The notes: a model not told the origin generated them from the sequence alone. Counted from the stretch's first letter, positions 37,765-46,945 are shown. The stretch: DNA of 64,000 bases from Rothia mucilaginosa (GCF_001548235.1 NZ_AP014938.1:434001-498000); one strand, 5' to 3'. Numbers and translations are program-made.

Positions 37765-39057
37765 CTATCCGAAGTTTGCGGTGCCGGGGTCGGTGGTGCC
37801 GAACCCCATGCCGGTGGAGTCGTTCAGATCCACCAGGTGCGGGGCGAAGCGGCACCAATAGTCGGTGAGCGCGCCGTTCGATTCGCGGATACCCACGCCT
37901 ACGGTGCGTCCGTCGACCACCCACACGCCGAGGATGGGGTGGCTGACCGGGTTGATAATGCCTTCGTAGCGCGGTGCCGGGATGTACTCCTGGTAGATGA
38001 ATTCGCTTTCGGGGGCGTTGGCGAAGAAGTCGTCGTCTTCGGGTTTGATGAAGACGTCGTAGTCGGGGGCGTAGATTTCTACGCCGTCGCCTTCGCGTCC
38101 GAAGATGGGTTTGCGAACCCAGTTGCGCATGCCGCCGCGGTGGCCCGCGTAGGTGGGTACGAGGTTCGGGTGGCCCGGGTATTTATCCCAGAGCGCGGCG
38201 AGCAGCAGCTTATTGGAGAGGAACATCTTCCACGCCGGCTCGATCCAGCGGTCCATAGCGCCGTGGTAGGCGAAGAGGAGCTTGTCGTAGCCTGCTTCGC
38301 TGTCGGTGACCAGGTCTTCCCAGGGGTAGAGCTTGAAGAGATTGGTGATGGCGCGCCCTTGGGCGTCTTCCCAGCTCTTGGTTTCTTCGTTGAAGATGAC
38401 TTCGTCGATGGGAATCATGTGGGTTTTGATGCCCGCCTGCTGCGCCGCGTAGGCGATGAGCCAGAGGTTGTTGTAGTCCTCGTTGTTCTCGTCAATCTCG
38501 GGGCTCACGTGCGCCAGATGCAGTACGGGCTTCACGCCGGCGGTGATTTCGGGGGCAAAGATGTGGCGCCAACGGTTGGTGAAGGCTTCACCGATTTCGC
38601 CCCAGTGGGCGTAGCCGCGGGTGTCGAGGCGCTGGTCTTTCGCCCAGGTTTTCTGGCTGACTGCCGCCTCCACGATACCGGTGGGGGTGTCGGCGTTGTA
38701 TTCGAGCAGCTTCATGGGGTCGCCGGGCACGCCCGAATAGGTGAAGTCGAAGCGTCCGTAGAAGTCGGCGTCGCGGCGGTTCCAGGATTCTACGGCGAGG
38801 TTGAACGCCGCCTGGGGCAGGCCGAGGGTACCGAACGCGCCGGAGGCAATATACTCGACGGTTTCCAGGCACATGCGGTGCATTTCTTCCGCCTGGGCGC
38901 GCACAGAGTCCATTTCTTGCGGGCTGAAAATGTAGGCGGCGTATTCGTTCCAGTAGTGGTCGGTGTCGTGGGGGCCGTCCACGCTGTAGGTGAGGCCTTC
39001 CTCAATGATGACGTTCTCCCAGTCGGGTCGGCCGACGGGAAATTCTTCGCGGCGCAT
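37765..39057 (-). CDS. Glutathionylspermidine synthase-family (YgiC-like) ATP-grasp ligase
   Basis: A 430-residue protein of the GSP_synth family, equal to the C-terminal synthetase half of E. coli Gss and similar in size to YgiC/YjfC, which lack the amidase half. It shows the pre-ATP-grasp and ATP-grasp features DFTYSGVPGDPMKLLEYNAD, PTGIVEAAVSQKTW and RKPIFGREGDGVEIYAPD. YgiC-type proteins are predicted C-N ligases; their substrate is not known, and actinobacteria use mycothiol rather than glutathione, so glutathionylspermidine is unlikely. The Ser/Gly-rich membrane protein gene lies 100 bp upstream on the same strand, as ygiB does with ygiC. Confidence 0.85.
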   Translation of the reverse strand: MRREEFPVGRPDWENVIIEEGLTYSVDGPHDTDHYWNEYAAYIFSPQEMDSVRAQAEEMHRMCLETVEYIASGAFGTLGLPQAAFNLAVESWNRRDADFYGRFDFTYSGVPGDPMKLLEYNADTPTGIVEAAVSQKTWAKDQRLDTRGYAHWGEIGEAFTNRWRHIFAPEITAGVKPVLHLAHVSPEIDENNEDYNNLWLIAYAAQQAGIKTHMIPIDEVIFNEETKSWEDAQGRAITNLFKLYPWEDLVTDSEAGYDKLLFAYHGAMDRWIEPAWKMFLSNKLLLAALWDKYPGHPNLVPTYAGHRGGMRNWVRKPIFGREGDGVEIYAPDYDVFIKPEDDDFFANAPESEFIYQEYIPAPRYEGIINPVSHPILGVWVVDGRTVGVGIRESNGALTDYWCRFAPHLVDLNDSTGMGFGTTDPGTANFG

Positions 39058-39157
39058 GAGGGGCTAGGCTCCTTCGAAGTAGTGAATGGAAAATAGTGAG
39101 GAAAATGCGGGCGGGACCGCTCAGTCCCTGCCCGCATTCAGTGTCATGGCTGATGGC

Positions 39158-40099
39158 TTAGCCGCCGGAGGTACCGCCACCGGACTTCGAGCCGCCGCCG
39201 AAACCGCCCTTGCTGCCGGACTTCGAGGAAGAACCAGACTTCGACGAGGAGCCAGACTTCGAGGACGAACCCGACTTGGAACCGGACTTCGAGGTGTTCG
39301 ACTTGCTGTAGGAGCCGGTGCTACCGCTATTGCTGGTGCCCTGCTTACCGCTGGAGACCGAGCCGGTCGTCTTATTGCGTACCGCGGAGGTCTTACCGGA
39401 GTTGTTGGTGCTAGTCACCTTGCCCGAGGAGACGGTGGAGGACTTCTTCGCGGTGCGGTAGGAATCTTCGAAGCTACCGCCCTTGGAGGACACACCGCTG
39501 TAGACGGTGCCGTTGCTGGGGCGGGTGGTGCTGCCTCCGGAGAGCTTGGTGCCCACACCGGGAACCGTGGGGGTGCCGGTAGAGTTCGCGGCACTTTGGC
39601 GGCCCAGGTAGTACCAGAGGAACGCATTCGAATTATTGTGGGTGGTGGTCGAACCAGATGAGGTAGAACCGGAGGAGCTAGAGGAGCCCGAGGAACTGGA
39701 AGAACCCGACGAGCTCGACGAGCCCGAGGAATCGCTACTGGACGAGTCGGTCGGCTCCTGAACACCTGCCTTCTCGCATTCGCTATCTTCCACGCGCAGA
39801 CCAGTCTTCGCATCCTGGCAGACGCGGGCGTACTCTTCGCCCTGCGACAAGAATGCGTTCTCTTCCTGGTGCATGGAGTTGTAGGCGAAGATGCCACCGC
39901 CAACCAGCAGCACGCCAGCGCCAGCTACGGCAATCATCTTGGCGATGCCGGGGCGGGTCGCGCCCAGGTTCAGGGTCTGCTGGGCTGAGGTCTGTGCGGC
40001 GCGGGTAGCGAAATCTGCAACCGCTTCCATGCGCTTGCGGGGCTTCTTCGGGCCGTTAGGGGTGGTGGTTCCGCCGGGGTATTGGGGAGCAGAACTCAT
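39158..40099 (-). CDS. Ser/Gly-rich membrane protein, partner of the YgiC-like ligase
   Basis: A 313-residue protein. The N-terminal cytoplasmic tail (1-50, basic) is followed by one membrane helix (about 52-72, IAKMIAVAGAGVLLVGGGIFA). A short domain with two Cys follows (YARVCQDAKTGLRVEDSECE). A Ser/Gly tract, the segment NAFLWYYLGRQSA, a GGSFEDSYRTAKKS motif and a long SGSSSK-repeat tail ending GGFGGGSKSGGG complete it. The order membrane helix, Cys region, aromatic patch and GGFG tail recalls E. coli YgiB (DUF1190), itself encoded next to ygiC; orthology is inferred. The tail repeats could vary in number. The start is ATG 40099, with AAGGAG upstream. Confidence 0.7.
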   Translation of the reverse strand: MSSAPQYPGGTTTPNGPKKPRKRMEAVADFATRAAQTSAQQTLNLGATRPGIAKMIAVAGAGVLLVGGGIFAYNSMHQEENAFLSQGEEYARVCQDAKTGLRVEDSECEKAGVQEPTDSSSSDSSGSSSSSGSSSSSGSSSSSGSTSSGSTTTHNNSNAFLWYYLGRQSAANSTGTPTVPGVGTKLSGGSTTRPSNGTVYSGVSSKGGSFEDSYRTAKKSSTVSSGKVTSTNNSGKTSAVRNKTTGSVSSGKQGTSNSGSTGSYSKSNTSKSGSKSGSSSKSGSSSKSGSSSKSGSKGGFGGGSKSGGGTSGG

Positions 40100-40449
40100 G
40101 CATCTCTCCTTGAAAGGTGGTGCGTGGCGTAACGCTCAACGCGTACATGAAGCTGAGTGGGTACAGCATCATCCGGCGACTTTCGCCGGACTATCGGTGT
40201 GGTTCCAGCATATCAAGCCCTAGCTTTCGGATTATTAGCTGACGGCAAAATCTCAGCAAGCTTCCCCGCATGTTGCGCAGTTGTTTCCTTTCTGTTTGCT
40301 TTTGCGGTGGCTCCCGAATAACTATCAGCCGTTTTAACCGCCTATGGGGGTCAGCTGGCGGCACCAATGGATGCACTTGTTGGATGCGCTGGTGGGCGCG
40401 CTGTTGGATGTGCCGTTGGATGTTTTGTTAGTTGCGCTACCGAAAGGTG

Positions 40450-40475
40450 CTCTCTCTCTCTCTCTCCCCCCCCCC
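40450..40475. repeat. (CT)8(C)10 simple-sequence tract
   Basis: Eight CT units (40450-40465) run into ten C (40466-40475). The tract is flanked by a direct repeat CGAAAGGTGC (40441-40450 and 40475-40484). Such tracts change length readily by slippage. It lies about 105 bp upstream of the symporter -10 element. Confidence 0.9.
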
Positions 40476-40578
40476 CGAAAGGTGCCGCAGGAAGGTCACG
40501 ATTCGTCATACATCCCCTCCACTGCACCGGGTTGCAATACTTCTTCACACAAACTCGCGCCGGAGTGCGCAAAAGTTT

Positions 40579-40584
40579 TAGAGT
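40579..40584 (+). promoter_or_regulatory. -10 element of a probable leaderless symporter promoter
   Basis: TAGAGT ends 7 nt before ATG 40592, and no Shine-Dalgarno is present. Confidence 0.45.
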
Positions 40585-40591
40585 ATGCCAC

Positions 40592-42001
40592 ATGTCTACA
40601 CCGCATGCATCATCTCGTTCACCTCTGCCCAAGTGGGCTACTTCTTTCGGCAACCAAATCATTGCCTCCCTCATTCTGGGTATTGTTCTCGGCGCGCTCG
40701 CTCTCGCACTGGGTGGGGACGCGAAGAGCAACCCCAACTGGCTCATGGTGACCTTAGATACCATCGGCTCCTCCTACGTCACCCTGCTGAAGGCTGCTGT
40801 TGTTCCGCTGATTTTCACCGCCGTGGTCGCCTCCATCTCGAACCTGTCGCAGGTGACGAACGCGGCGCGTCTGGCGGTTAACACGCTCATCTGGTTTGCG
40901 ATTACCGCGTTCTTCGCGGTGCTCATTGGTATTGCAATGGGCCTGATTGTCCAGCCGGGCGTGGGCGCGCAGGTGCAGGGCAATGCGTACACCGGCTCGA
41001 CCGGTTCGTGGACCGCATTCCTGACCGGTCTGATTCCGGTGAACTTCCTGGGTCTGGGTGTCAGCGCTAAGTCCGGTGATTCAGGCATCACCGCCTCGGC
41101 ATCCTTTAACGTGCTGCAGATCCTGGTCATTTCCGGCGCGGTCGGCATTGCCGCACTGAAGGTCGGCGAGTCCGCTAAGCCGTTCATTGACGTGGTCAAG
41201 AGCGCCCTGGCGATTATTCAGAAGATTCTGTGGTGGATTATTCGCCTGGCACCGCTGGGCACCGTGGGTCTGATCGCTAAGGCAGTGTTCGCGTACGGTT
41301 GGGCGTCGATGGGTTCGCTGGTCGCGTTCGTTATCGCCCTCTACATTGGCCTGCTGCTGGTCTTCCTCGTGGTCTACCCGATTATTGTTCGCGCGAACGG
41401 CCTGTCGGTCCGCCAGTACTTCTCGGGCGTGTGGCCGGCGCTTCAGCTGGGCTTCGTGTCCCGCTCCTCCATGGGTTCGATGCCGATGACCCAGACCGTT
41501 GCCGAACGCAACCTGGGTGTTCCCCGCGCCTACGCATCCTTCGCGGTTCCGCTGGGTGCGACCACCAAGATGGACGGTTGTGCCTCGGTTTACCCGGCTC
41601 TTGCCGCGATCTTCGTGGCTCAGTTCTACGGTATTCAGCTGGACTTCACCCAGTACCTGCTGATTGTGATGGTGTCCGTGCTCGGTTCGGCTGCGACTGC
41701 CGGTACGACCGGCGCTATCGTGATGCTGACCCTGACCCTTTCCACTCTGGGTCTGCCGCTGGACGGCGTGGGTCTGCTCCTGGCGATCGACCCGATTGTT
41801 GATATGGGCCGTACCGCTCTGAACGTTGCCGGTCAGGCTCTGGTTCCCGCGATTGTGGCTCGCCGCGAGGGCATTCTGGACGAGGAGCTCTACAACGCTC
41901 CCCGTTCGGAGGGCGGCTTCGTGGCTCAGGAATTCTACGATGAGCGCATCGCCGGTGAGGCGCAGCGACTTCACGAGGTGGAGGACGCGGTACGCCGCTA
42001 A
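40592..42001 (+). CDS. Dicarboxylate/amino acid:cation symporter (DAACS family)
   Basis: A 469-residue membrane transporter that takes up C4-dicarboxylates or acidic amino acids (or Ser/Thr) with Na+ or H+. It has about eight membrane helices plus the two re-entrant hairpins. Signatures are LLKAAVVPLIFTAVVASI, the serine-rich hairpin SRSSMGSMPMTQTVAE, the PLGATTKMDGCASVYP motif (the family's NMDGT is KMDGC here) and DPIVDMGRTALNVAGQ. The start is ATG 40592, where family sequence begins; TAGAGT 7 nt upstream suggests a leaderless mRNA. The frame is open upstream to 40367 across the CT/C tract. The substrate is not deducible. Confidence 0.9.
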   Translation: MSTPHASSRSPLPKWATSFGNQIIASLILGIVLGALALALGGDAKSNPNWLMVTLDTIGSSYVTLLKAAVVPLIFTAVVASISNLSQVTNAARLAVNTLIWFAITAFFAVLIGIAMGLIVQPGVGAQVQGNAYTGSTGSWTAFLTGLIPVNFLGLGVSAKSGDSGITASASFNVLQILVISGAVGIAALKVGESAKPFIDVVKSALAIIQKILWWIIRLAPLGTVGLIAKAVFAYGWASMGSLVAFVIALYIGLLLVFLVVYPIIVRANGLSVRQYFSGVWPALQLGFVSRSSMGSMPMTQTVAERNLGVPRAYASFAVPLGATTKMDGCASVYPALAAIFVAQFYGIQLDFTQYLLIVMVSVLGSAATAGTTGAIVMLTLTLSTLGLPLDGVGLLLAIDPIVDMGRTALNVAGQALVPAIVARREGILDEELYNAPRSEGGFVAQEFYDERIAGEAQRLHEVEDAVRR

Positions 42002-42034
42002 TCTGGCGAGCTCATCAGGCAAAGGTTCACGCGC

Positions 42035-42064
42035 ACGGCGCTAGGCGGTACCGCTTAGCGCCGT
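42035..42064 (+). terminator. First hairpin after the symporter gene
   Basis: ACGGCGCTA pairs with TAGCGCCGT and GCGG with CCGC inside, 34 nt after the stop. No U-tract. Confidence 0.6.
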
Positions 42065-42198
42065 GTAGCTTCTCCACCGCCCGCGCCTCCCCAGCATGGG
42101 CGCACAGCACGGACGAAATACATTTGTCAAACGTCATAAAAATGTCATTATTGATTCTTCTTTTCTTTAATTCTTGAGAAGAGTTATGATTTTGAACG

Positions 42199-42248
42199 GC
42201 GTGTTCCATCTCCTACGTGGTTGAGGGGGATGGGACACGCTCTTTTTA
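42199..42248 (+). terminator. Rho-independent terminator upstream of maf
   Basis: GCGTGTTCCATCTCC pairs with GGGGATGGGACACGC (two wobble pairs) and is followed by TCTTTTTATA. It backs up the hairpin at 42035; the rest of 42065-42400 has no gene signal. Confidence 0.75.
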
Positions 42249-42404
42249 TACCCGCCGGGCTCGGCACTCCAGCCCGTCCCTCCCACAGATCACGCCCCCC
42301 CAGATTACGCCAAGGATCCATATTCAACGCTGACGCGCCGACTGAGGGGTTCCACCTAGTGACCCTCAATCTGCACCCGAGAGTAAAACTCACCGGCGAC
42401 ACTC

Positions 42405-42410
42405 TAAAAT
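42405..42410 (+). promoter_or_regulatory. -10 element of a probable leaderless maf promoter
   Basis: TAAAAT ends 7 nt before ATG 42418, with no Shine-Dalgarno between. Confidence 0.55.
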
Positions 42411-42417
42411 AGAACCC

Positions 42418-43149
42418 ATGACTACCAGCGCTTCACCGACCCGACTGATTCTTGCCTCCGCCTCCCCGGCGCGCCGCAAGCTCCTGGAAGACTCCCGCAT
42501 CGCGTTCACGGTGCGCGTCTCCTCCGTAGATGAGGACGCCGCACTCGCCACCGCCAACGAGCAGGCGCGAGCGCAGGGCCGTGCGGGACTCACCCCGGCT
42601 GAAACCGCCTCCCTGCTGGCGCAGTTGAAGGCGCAGGCCGTTGCCGCCGAACTTGCCGCCGAGGGTGTGCGCGATGCGCTGGTTCTGGGATGCGATTCGG
42701 TCTTCGAGTTTGAGGGTGTTGCCTACGGCAAGCCGCACACCGCCGAGGCGGCGCGCGAGCGCATCAGCGCCATGAGTGGCAACTACGGCGTGTTGCATAC
42801 CGGTCACGCGCTCGTGGATTTGCGCGACATTGAGCCGGGTGCCGAACTGCCCGCCGCTTCTGAGCTACCCACTGTTGCTGAGCTACCCGCTGTTGCTGAG
42901 CTATGCAGCGCTACCGTCCACTTCGATACGCTCAGCCCCGAAGAGATTGAGGCGTACATTGCTACCGGCGAGCCGCTCTGGGTGGCCGGTTCCTTTACCC
43001 TGGACGGCTACGGTTCGGCGTTTATTCGCGGTATTGAGGGCGAGTTCCACACGGTGGTGGGCCTGTCCATCCACGCGCTACGCGATATGCTGCGCCGCCG
43101 CGAGGTTGCTGTGACCGAATTGTGGCTAGCGCCCGAAGACGAGGATTAG
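42418..43149 (+). CDS. maf: Maf-family nucleoside triphosphate pyrophosphatase
   Basis: A 243-residue house-cleaning enzyme that hydrolyses non-canonical or modified nucleotides. It has the N-terminal phosphate-binding motif LILASASPARRKLLE, the conserved LVLGCDSVFEFEG and AYGKPHTAEAARERI, and the C-terminal GSFTLDGYGSAFIRGIEG. A loop at about residues 140-162 is expanded by an in-frame tandem repeat encoding ELPTVA-ELPAVA-EL, absent from typical Maf proteins. In Mycobacterium maf follows accE5 directly; here about 11 kb intervenes. A -10-like TAAAAT 7 nt before the ATG points to a leaderless mRNA. Confidence 0.92.
   Translation: MTTSASPTRLILASASPARRKLLEDSRIAFTVRVSSVDEDAALATANEQARAQGRAGLTPAETASLLAQLKAQAVAAELAAEGVRDALVLGCDSVFEFEGVAYGKPHTAEAARERISAMSGNYGVLHTGHALVDLRDIEPGAELPAASELPTVAELPAVAELCSATVHFDTLSPEEIEAYIATGEPLWVAGSFTLDGYGSAFIRGIEGEFHTVVGLSIHALRDMLRRREVAVTELWLAPEDED
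42862..42903. repeat. In-frame 18-bp tandem repeat inside maf
   Basis: GAGCTACCCACTGTTGCT and GAGCTACCCGCTGTTGCT, then GAGCTA. The unit is a multiple of three, so slippage would not shift the frame. Confidence 0.85.
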
Positions 43150-43300
43150 ATCCAGCGTAATCGTATAAATCTGTCTCAAAGCGCGCTCTGGAATACACAT
43201 TATTGAACACCAATCGATAAGATAGAACAGTATGATGCGCGTTATATTCGCCAATCCTGCCGATGTATCCTTGGAGCAGGAGATTAAAGGAGAGCTTTAA

Positions 43301-45121
43301 GTGACTCAGCACCAGGCAGAAGCCGCCAAGAAATTTACTGCAGTCCCCGGCCGCCACACCGGCCCGGTCAGCAAGATTCTAATCGCTAACCGCGGTGAAA
43401 TTGCTGTCCGCGTGATTCGTGCAGCCCGCGATGAGGGCCTGCAGACCGTCGCCGTCTACGCTGACCCCGACCGCGACGCCCAGCACGTAAAGCTTGCCGA
43501 TGAAGCCTACGCTCTCGGCGGCGCCACCGCGGCACAGTCCTACCTGGTCATGGACAAGCTCATTGAGATTGCTATCCGCTCCGGCGCTGACGCAGTGCAC
43601 CCCGGTTACGGTTTCCTCTCTGAGAACGCGCAGTTCGCGCAGAAGTGCATCGACGCGGGCCTGACCTGGATTGGCCCCTCCCCCGAGTCCATTACCCAGC
43701 TGGGCGATAAGGTAGCGGCCCGCCACATCGCGCAGAAGGTGGGCGCTCCCCTGGTGCCCGGCACCAAGGACCCGGTCAAGTCCGCCGATGAGGTTGTTGC
43801 TTTCGCGGATGAGCACGGTCTGCCCATTGCGGTGAAGGCCGCATTCGGTGGCGGTGGCCGCGGCATTAAGGTGGCACGCGACCGCGAGAGCATTGTTGAG
43901 ATGTACGAGTCCGCTGTTCGCGAGGCTACCGCGGCGTTCGGTCGCGGCGAGTGCTTCATCGAGCGCTTCCTGGATTCGCCCCGCCACGTTGAGACCCAGT
44001 GCCTGGCGGATGCGCACGGCAACGTTGTGGTGGTTTCCACCCGTGACTGCTCCCTGCAGCGCCGTAACCAAAAGCTCGTTGAGGAGGCGCCCGCCCCCTA
44101 CCTGAGCGATGAGCAGAATGAGCGCCTGTACGAGGCGTCCCGCGCGATTCTGCGTGAGGCTGGCTACCAGGGCGCCGGCACCTGCGAGTTCCTGGTCGGC
44201 ACCGACGGCACCATTTCCTTCCTTGAGGTCAACACTCGACTGCAGGTGGAGCACCCGGTCTCCGAGGAGATTTCCGGCCTGGACCTGGTTCGTGAGCAGT
44301 TCCGCATTGCTCGCGGCGAGAAGATTGAGGAGAAGGACCCGGTTCTGCGCGGTCACTCCTTCGAATTCCGTATTAACGGTGAGGATGCGGGCCGTTCCTT
44401 CATGCCCGCCCCCGGCACCATCGAGAAGATGACCGTGCCCACCGGCCCCGGTGTTCGCTGGGATTCCGGCTTCGTGGCTGGCGACGTTATCGGCGGTAAC
44501 TTCGACTCCATGCTGGCTAAGCTCATTGTCACCGGCGCGGACCGCAAGCAGGCTCTGCAGCGTGCCCGCCGTGCCCTGGCTGAGCTGAGCATTGAGGGTA
44601 TGCCCACCGTCATTCCGTTCCACCGCGTCGTGCTGGATGATCCCGCTTTCGCGCCGGCTGAGGGCGGCGAGTTCAAGGTGCACACCCGCTGGATTGAGAC
44701 CGAGTTCAACAACACCATCCCCATGTACTCCGGTGCACCTGGTAGCGTGGGTTCCGATGAGGATGAGCGCACCACCGTGGTTGTCGAGGTCAACGGTAAG
44801 CGTATGGAGGTGTCCCTGCCTGATTTGGGTGGCGGCACTAAGCCTGCGGCTAAGCCCGCCTCCAAGACCCGCAAGTCTCGTTCGGCACGCGGCGCGGCAA
44901 AGGGTGGCGGCGACGAGCTGACCAGCCCCATGCAGGGCACCATCGTGAAGGTTGCGGCTTCTGACGGCGACACCGTTGCCGAGGGCGACCTGATTCTGGT
45001 GCTGGAGGCGATGAAGATGGAGCAGCCCATTACCGCGCACAAGGCGGGTAAGGTTTCGGGTCTGTCCGCTAAGGCCGGCGATACCGTCACCTCCGGTGCG
45101 GTGCTGGCGACCATCAAGTAA
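43301..45121 (+). CDS. accA3: Acyl-CoA carboxylase biotin carboxylase/carrier (alpha) subunit
   Basis: A 606-residue biotin-dependent enzyme that carboxylates its own biotin with ATP and bicarbonate and passes CO2 to the beta subunit. The N-terminal biotin carboxylase (about 26-475) shows [20 protein letters not shown], the ATP-grasp loop [26 protein letters not shown] and [15 protein letters not shown]. After a Lys/Ala-rich linker (about 510-545) the carrier domain contains EAMKMEQP, whose Lys is biotinylated by BirA. The start is GTG 43301, with AAAGGAGAG about 6 nt upstream. In Mycobacterium it is encoded close to maf, accE5 and accD5. Confidence 0.94.
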   Translation: MTQHQAEAAKKFTAVPGRHTGPVSKILIANRGEIAVRVIRAARDEGLQTVAVYADPDRDAQHVKLADEAYALGGATAAQSYLVMDKLIEIAIRSGADAVHPGYGFLSENAQFAQKCIDAGLTWIGPSPESITQLGDKVAARHIAQKVGAPLVPGTKDPVKSADEVVAFADEHGLPIAVKAAFGGGGRGIKVARDRESIVEMYESAVREATAAFGRGECFIERFLDSPRHVETQCLADAHGNVVVVSTRDCSLQRRNQKLVEEAPAPYLSDEQNERLYEASRAILREAGYQGAGTCEFLVGTDGTISFLEVNTRLQVEHPVSEEISGLDLVREQFRIARGEKIEEKDPVLRGHSFEFRINGEDAGRSFMPAPGTIEKMTVPTGPGVRWDSGFVAGDVIGGNFDSMLAKLIVTGADRKQALQRARRALAELSIEGMPTVIPFHRVVLDDPAFAPAEGGEFKVHTRWIETEFNNTIPMYSGAPGSVGSDEDERTTVVVEVNGKRMEVSLPDLGGGTKPAAKPASKTRKSRSARGAAKGGGDELTSPMQGTIVKVAASDGDTVAEGDLILVLEAMKMEQPITAHKAGKVSGLSAKAGDTVTSGAVLATIK

Positions 45122-45168
45122 CGCTTCGCCGCGATACCGCGGTCTCGCGAGCGCTATAGGCTACACAG

Positions 45169-45219
45169 ATCCCCCGGAAGGGTATGAGGTCCCCTCTCGT
45201 ATCTTTCCGGGGGATTTTC
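45169..45219 (+). terminator. Terminator of the carboxylase alpha gene
   Basis: ATCCCCCGGAA pairs with TTCCGGGGGAT, with further inner pairing, and is followed by TTTCTG. Confidence 0.8.
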
Positions 45220-45314
45220 TGTGTCCGCCCTGTCTGTTTCTGCGCTCTTGCCTGTTTCTGTGGGGTTTTGAGCAACTACCTATTGCGATTACGTCCAAAT
45301 AGTGGCTGTATTTG

Positions 45315-45342
45315 TTGGGTCTCTTCTGAACAGAGTTATAAT
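45315..45342 (+). promoter_or_regulatory. Promoter of the MFS transporter gene
   Basis: A perfect TATAAT (45337-45342). TTGGGT lies 16 bp upstream (or TTGTTG at 18 bp). This leaves a leader of about 165 nt before the start at 45516. It is one of the few consensus-like promoters in the window. Confidence 0.6.
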
Positions 45343-45515
45343 GTTGCACTTTAGAGGAGCCTTTCAGATTCCTACGCTCACCGCACCCCACCCGATGCGG
45401 TCGCAGCACCCGGTACGCACCTACGGCACACCCGCCTCCCACGCTGACCGGCAACGGAACACCTACCTCAGGCTCCATGTGTACACACAAATTCACCATC
45501 TCGGGAGTTTTCCTC

Positions 45516-46916
45516 ATGAGCACCTCTGCACCCGACACGAAAGCGTCTGCTGCATCGGTGAAGAATACGACTCCTCGCAGTCGAGTTATTCTTGCCTCGC
45601 TCGTTGGTACCACCATCGAGTTCTACGATTTCTACATTTACGCCACCGCAGCAGTGGCTGTGTTCCCCGTGCTGTTCTTCCCCTCGAAGGACGCAACCAC
45701 CGAGCTTCTGGCATCCTTCGCAACCTTCGGCGTCGCCTTCATCGCGCGCCCCCTCGGTTCCGTAATTTTCGGTCACTTCGGCGACAAGATCGGCCGTAAG
45801 GCAACCCTCGTCGGTGCACTGCTCACTATGGGTCTGGCAACCTTCATCATCGGTCTGCTGCCCACCTACCACCAGATTGGTCTGTGGGCACCGACTATGC
45901 TGACCATTATGCGTTTCTGCCAGGGCCTGGGCCTGGGCGGCGAATGGTCTGGTGCGGCACTGCTCGCCAGCGAATACGCTGAGGACGGCAAGCGTGCCCG
46001 CGCCGCCATGTGGCCGCAGCTCGGTGCCCCCATCGGCTTCGTGCTAGCCAACGGCTTCATGCTGCTGCTGACCAGCTGGATTTCCTTCAACTCCGCAACC
46101 GACGCTAAGAACTTTGATCACCCCTTCCTCATCTGGGGTTGGCGTATTCCGTTCCTGATGTCCATCGTGATGGTCGCTGTCGGCCTGTACGTGCGTTTCA
46201 AGCTGGAGGAGACCCCCGTCTTCGCCAAGGCTGCCGCTAACAACGAGAAGGTTAAGACCCCGCTCGTTGAGGCGTTCAAGGTCGCTTGGTGGCCCATGAT
46301 TCAGGGTACCTTCATCATGGTGGCATGCTACGTACTGTTCTACCTGATGACCGCATGGGTTCTCTCTTACGGTATCGGCAAGGCGGATAAGGGCGGTCTG
46401 GCTATCCCCTACCGCGAGTTCCTCGTGATTCAGCTGATCTCTATTATCGGCTTCGCAATCTTCATCCCGATCTCGGGTTGGCTGGCTGATAAGTACGGCC
46501 GCCGCACCCAGCAGCTGTGGACCACCATCGCGATGGCAGTCTTCGGTCTGTGCTTCGGCCTGCTCATCTCCCCCTCCGTCGTTGGTACCGGTGCGAATGC
46601 GAATGTCGCAGTGGTCACCCTCTTCATCTTCATCGGTATGTGCCTGATGGGTCTGTCCTTCGGTTCCATGTCCGCATACTTGCCGGAGCTGTACCCCACC
46701 AACGTGCGTTACACCGCCAGCGGTATCGCCTACAACGTGGCGTCCATCCTCGGTGCGGCGCTGACCCCGTTCGTGGCAGTGTGGCTGAACTCCTCCTACG
46801 GTGTGGGCGCTGTGGGCGGCTACCTGGCATTCGCCTCGATCCTGAGCGTTATCTTCATCCTGCTCACTCACGAAACCCGTGACGTGGACATGAACGCTGT
46901 CAGCACCACGAAGTAA
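45516..46916 (+). CDS. MFS transporter, metabolite:H+ symporter (MHS) type
   Basis: A 466-residue, 12-helix transporter of the MHS branch (ShiA/ProP/KgtP relatives) that imports organic acids or osmolytes with protons. Signatures are TTIEFYDFYIYATAAVAVFP at helix 1, GHFGDKIGRKATL in the 2-3 loop, GLGLGGEWSGAALLASEYA at helix 4-5 and LADKYGRRTQQL between helices 8 and 9. The start is ATG 45516, with GGGAG about 10 nt upstream; the frame extends to 45477 without a better site. It has its own TATAAT promoter and a strong terminator, so it is monocistronic. The substrate is uncertain. Confidence 0.9.
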   Translation: MSTSAPDTKASAASVKNTTPRSRVILASLVGTTIEFYDFYIYATAAVAVFPVLFFPSKDATTELLASFATFGVAFIARPLGSVIFGHFGDKIGRKATLVGALLTMGLATFIIGLLPTYHQIGLWAPTMLTIMRFCQGLGLGGEWSGAALLASEYAEDGKRARAAMWPQLGAPIGFVLANGFMLLLTSWISFNSATDAKNFDHPFLIWGWRIPFLMSIVMVAVGLYVRFKLEETPVFAKAAANNEKVKTPLVEAFKVAWWPMIQGTFIMVACYVLFYLMTAWVLSYGIGKADKGGLAIPYREFLVIQLISIIGFAIFIPISGWLADKYGRRTQQLWTTIAMAVFGLCFGLLISPSVVGTGANANVAVVTLFIFIGMCLMGLSFGSMSAYLPELYPTNVRYTASGIAYNVASILGAALTPFVAVWLNSSYGVGAVGGYLAFASILSVIFILLTHETRDVDMNAVSTTK

Positions 46917-46945
46917 AACTTCGAACAGCTAACGTCTCTGACGGC

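Larger units (their letters stand above)
40100..40591. other. Divergent intergenic region with repeat-rich DNA
   Basis: About 490 bp. Repeated GTTGGATG-like words (near 40375-40430) lead into the (CT)8(C)10 tract and then the leaderless symporter promoter. An open frame runs through it into the symporter, but the Cys- and Pro-rich translation is unlike a protein. Confidence 0.5.

Noticed and set aside
39158..39800. Ser/Gly repeats as a sortase-anchored serine-rich adhesin
   Set aside because: No cleavable signal peptide, no LPXTG and only 313 residues; the single membrane helix and ygiC-like neighbour fit better.
40367..40591. Symporter starting far upstream across the CT/C tract
   Set aside because: The translation is Cys- and Pro-rich and unlike any DAACS N-terminus; a -10 element lies directly before ATG 40592. 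Kept only as part of the slippage hypothesis.
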